Shown: piece by piece, positions 18,797 through 20,503 of the stretch
How the letters are laid out: each line of letters opens with the position of its first letter
Position numbering within the stretch: position 1 is the stretch's first letter
Virus record (IMG/VR): IMGVR_UViG_3300025128_000442
Coordinates: 1 to 20,503 of that record
Length of the DNA stretch: 20,503 nucleotides
Reading direction: 5' to 3' (one strand)
Origin: a virus
The notes under the pieces: model-generated
Seen by the model: only the letters and a program-made list of their open reading frames with translations
Databases searched by the model: none
What the model was told of the DNA's origin: nothing
Program-made: the position numbers and the translations under genes

Positions 18797-20503
18797 ATGG
18801 CACGCTTTGAAAAGAAAAACTTCGGAACTGATTTGCAGCGTCAAATTCGTGAGTTGAAGGCCGCTAGGGATAAAAGAGCGATGGGAGGAGCTTATGCAAA
18901 CCCCAGAGGTATGGGTACTCACCGTTTTGAAGATCCAACGAAGAAACGGCGGTTTAATCAAATTGCACTTAACTTAGGTCTTCAGCACGACTCACGCAAT
19001 CGGCATGGGGCGCGGAGGGGTTCTTTTTCGTCAAATATTCAACCGATTCAAGATTTGAAATATGGTGGAAAGTGGAAATCAGTGCCAAAGAGGATTAAAA
19101 ATAGAATTGAGTCTGTGATGCAGAGAGATGGGGATTGGGATACAGAAATAAAACCGGGAGATTCTGACTGGGTAAAGAAGGTAAAGAAGTATCGTCAGAT
19201 GAAAACTAACAGGGGTGGGTTTGGGGTGGGAAAGGGACCGAACGACCATTTTTCAACTTCACGGGAAAAACAGCGATGGATGCAGGAATTTGAAAATGAA
19301 GCTAGAGGTAAACACTATAAGGGGATGGAAGATAAACTTCGCGCTGAGGGTAAGCGGGGTCAAGCTGATATGGTAGCAGGATTCGCTAAATCGGCGATGC
19401 ACAAACTTGGCGATAGAAAGGCTGCCGAGGAGAGTTGGCGAAGAGAAGAGCTTTTAGGTAAGAGCAGATTTAAACGTACCCCTGAAGAAAATGCTGAACT
19501 GGAAGCCTTGGGTGCTGATCCGCTTGATAAGGGATCTACGTTTATGAAGGACCAAGGATTGAACATCACTAGCCCTGAAGAAAAAGCGCGTCTGGAAGCT
19601 GTTAAAGGAAAGACTGTCGCGGAGAGAGAAGCCGATTATCGTGCAAAAGAGGCTTCACAAAGAGATTTAGCTGCACAGGAGCGTAAGCAGATAAACGCTA
19701 GGGATGCAACTGCGGCTAAGGAAATGAAGCGTCGAGAGAGTGTCGAACCACACTTAAAGCATCGTCGAGACAGATTAAAAAAGATAAACACTCGTCTTAC
19801 AGGATTTGCTGAAGGTGATGTTAATAAGCTACCCGCCGGTGATAGAAAGTATCTTGAGCAAATGAAATCTATAGAATCAGGTAATTATACGCAGGACTCA
19901 GTTCGTTCAAAACAACAGCGTATCAAAGATAGGTCACAGGCCATGAGCCAGCGGCGTGCTGAAGCGCGTCGTAATCAAAAAGCTGATCAGCCTCAAGGAG
20001 GCATGAACCAAGGAGGAGGTGCCGGAATGGGCATGAACAGACAACAACCTGAGCGTAATAGTGTTACCGATGGAACTTACCAGCGGGGAGGTCAAGGTCA
20101 CCCGTGGTCACGCGGAAGGCGACATCAGGGCGGCGGCATGGGCGGCGGCGGTGCCATGGGTGGCATGGGCGGTGCTATGGGCGGCATGGGTGGTGCTATG
20201 GGCGGTGGTGGTGGAGGTGTAGCCGGAATCAGAGCGGGTGAATGGGATAATGTGCCTCAGCCACCTAAGCAACGGCGACCTGAGGGTGGTGGGATAATAA
20301 TGGACGAGGCAGGACCACGTAGGCGTAGGCCAGACGGCGGTGGCATGGGTGGCGGAATGGGCGGTGGCATGGGAGGCGGTGGCATGGGAGGCCATGACAT
20401 CAGAGGCCAATGGAATCCTAACCAGCGTTCTGATGTATGGTCTGCAAGAGGCGGTGGACGCGGCGGCGGTGGCGGCATGGGCGGCGGCGGTATGGGCGGC
20501 GGC
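18797..20503 (+). CDS. Long Gly/Met-rich protein, 3' end outside window
   Basis: Open from the ATG at 18797 to the window edge (569 codons, no stop), so it is partial. It starts MARFEKKNFGTDLQRQIREL. Residues 1-430 are hydrophilic, highly charged and mostly helical (KAARDKRAMGG, EEKARLEAVKGKTVAEREAD, RKQINARDATAAKEMKRRES). From ~444 there are three low-complexity blocks of Gly with regular Met (GGGMGGGGAMGGMGGAMGG at ~444-474, ~514-532 and from ~552), separated by similar segments: AGIRAGEWDN and HDIRGQWNP. GGAG lies about 13 nt before the start. Possibly an internal/ejection protein or a tail-associated protein; no family recognised. Confidence 0.75.
   Translation, partial: MARFEKKNFGTDLQRQIRELKAARDKRAMGGAYANPRGMGTHRFEDPTKKRRFNQIALNLGLQHDSRNRHGARRGSFSSNIQPIQDLKYGGKWKSVPKRIKNRIESVMQRDGDWDTEIKPGDSDWVKKVKKYRQMKTNRGGFGVGKGPNDHFSTSREKQRWMQEFENEARGKHYKGMEDKLRAEGKRGQADMVAGFAKSAMHKLGDRKAAEESWRREELLGKSRFKRTPEENAELEALGADPLDKGSTFMKDQGLNITSPEEKARLEAVKGKTVAEREADYRAKEASQRDLAAQERKQINARDATAAKEMKRRESVEPHLKHRRDRLKKINTRLTGFAEGDVNKLPAGDRKYLEQMKSIESGNYTQDSVRSKQQRIKDRSQAMSQRRAEARRNQKADQPQGGMNQGGGAGMGMNRQQPERNSVTDGTYQRGGQGHPWSRGRRHQGGGMGGGGAMGGMGGAMGGMGGAMGGGGGGVAGIRAGEWDNVPQPPKQRRPEGGGIIMDEAGPRRRRPDGGGMGGGMGGGMGGGGMGGHDIRGQWNPNQRSDVWSARGGGRGGGGGMGGGGMGGG

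Noticed and set aside
20108-20478. Minus-strand Pro- and Ala/His-rich reading frames
   Set aside because: Shadows of the plus-strand Gly/Met repeats; no ribosome site, and the plus frame is open throughout.

Overview
The window is a piece of a tailed double-stranded DNA phage genome (Caudoviricetes), probably from an uncultured virus. The host cannot be told from the sequence. Portal, adaptor and nozzle-like tail genes with no tape-measure gene in view suggest a short-tailed (podovirus-like) particle, but the window ends before the tail module does.

Left part, about 1-4360, minus strand: ten small genes in what look like two or three transcription units, each headed by a TTGACA promoter. One product is recognisable, an ArdA-type antirestriction protein at 1360-1890. 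The rest are small acidic or zinc-ribbon proteins of unknown function, as expected of early host-takeover or counter-defence genes. Every gene has the same leader motif (ACCCC, A/U-rich, then ACGRAG) in front of its start codon.

The gaps between these genes hold a dense and unusual set of RNA elements. There are three hammerhead ribozymes: one type III at 527-579 and two type II at 3346-3404 and 3767-3825. There are three copies of a 44-nt tRNA-like minihelix (7-bp acceptor-like stem, 11-nt linker, 6-bp T arm with a perfect T loop) at 1308-1351, 1945-1988 and 2609-2652. Each minihelix abuts a hairpin whose loop carries the stop codon of the preceding gene, and two are followed by covarying CGUGA...UCACG hairpins with an AUAGG loop. 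Many genes also show the Shine-Dalgarno or the start codon in the loop of a small hairpin. Together this looks like a system that cuts a polycistronic early transcript into single-gene mRNAs with structured 5' and 3' ends. The structures are read directly from the sequence; cleavage and function are inferred.

Middle, 4358-4781: a divergent control region with a minus-strand promoter, a G7/C7 inverted repeat and a TACGTA-centred palindrome.

Right part, 4782-20503, plus strand: tightly packed late genes. In order: zinc-ribbon protein, three beta-rich virion proteins, a possible small terminase, a small membrane protein, large terminase, portal, three small proteins, scaffold, major capsid protein, a likely decoration protein, a strong intrinsic terminator (14938-14977), then a small protein, head-tail adaptor with an extra beta domain, two small virion-like proteins, a nozzle-like tail protein, a small protein, and a long Gly/Met-rich protein that runs off the window end. 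Several late genes contain very stable 9-12 bp hairpins inside the coding sequence.
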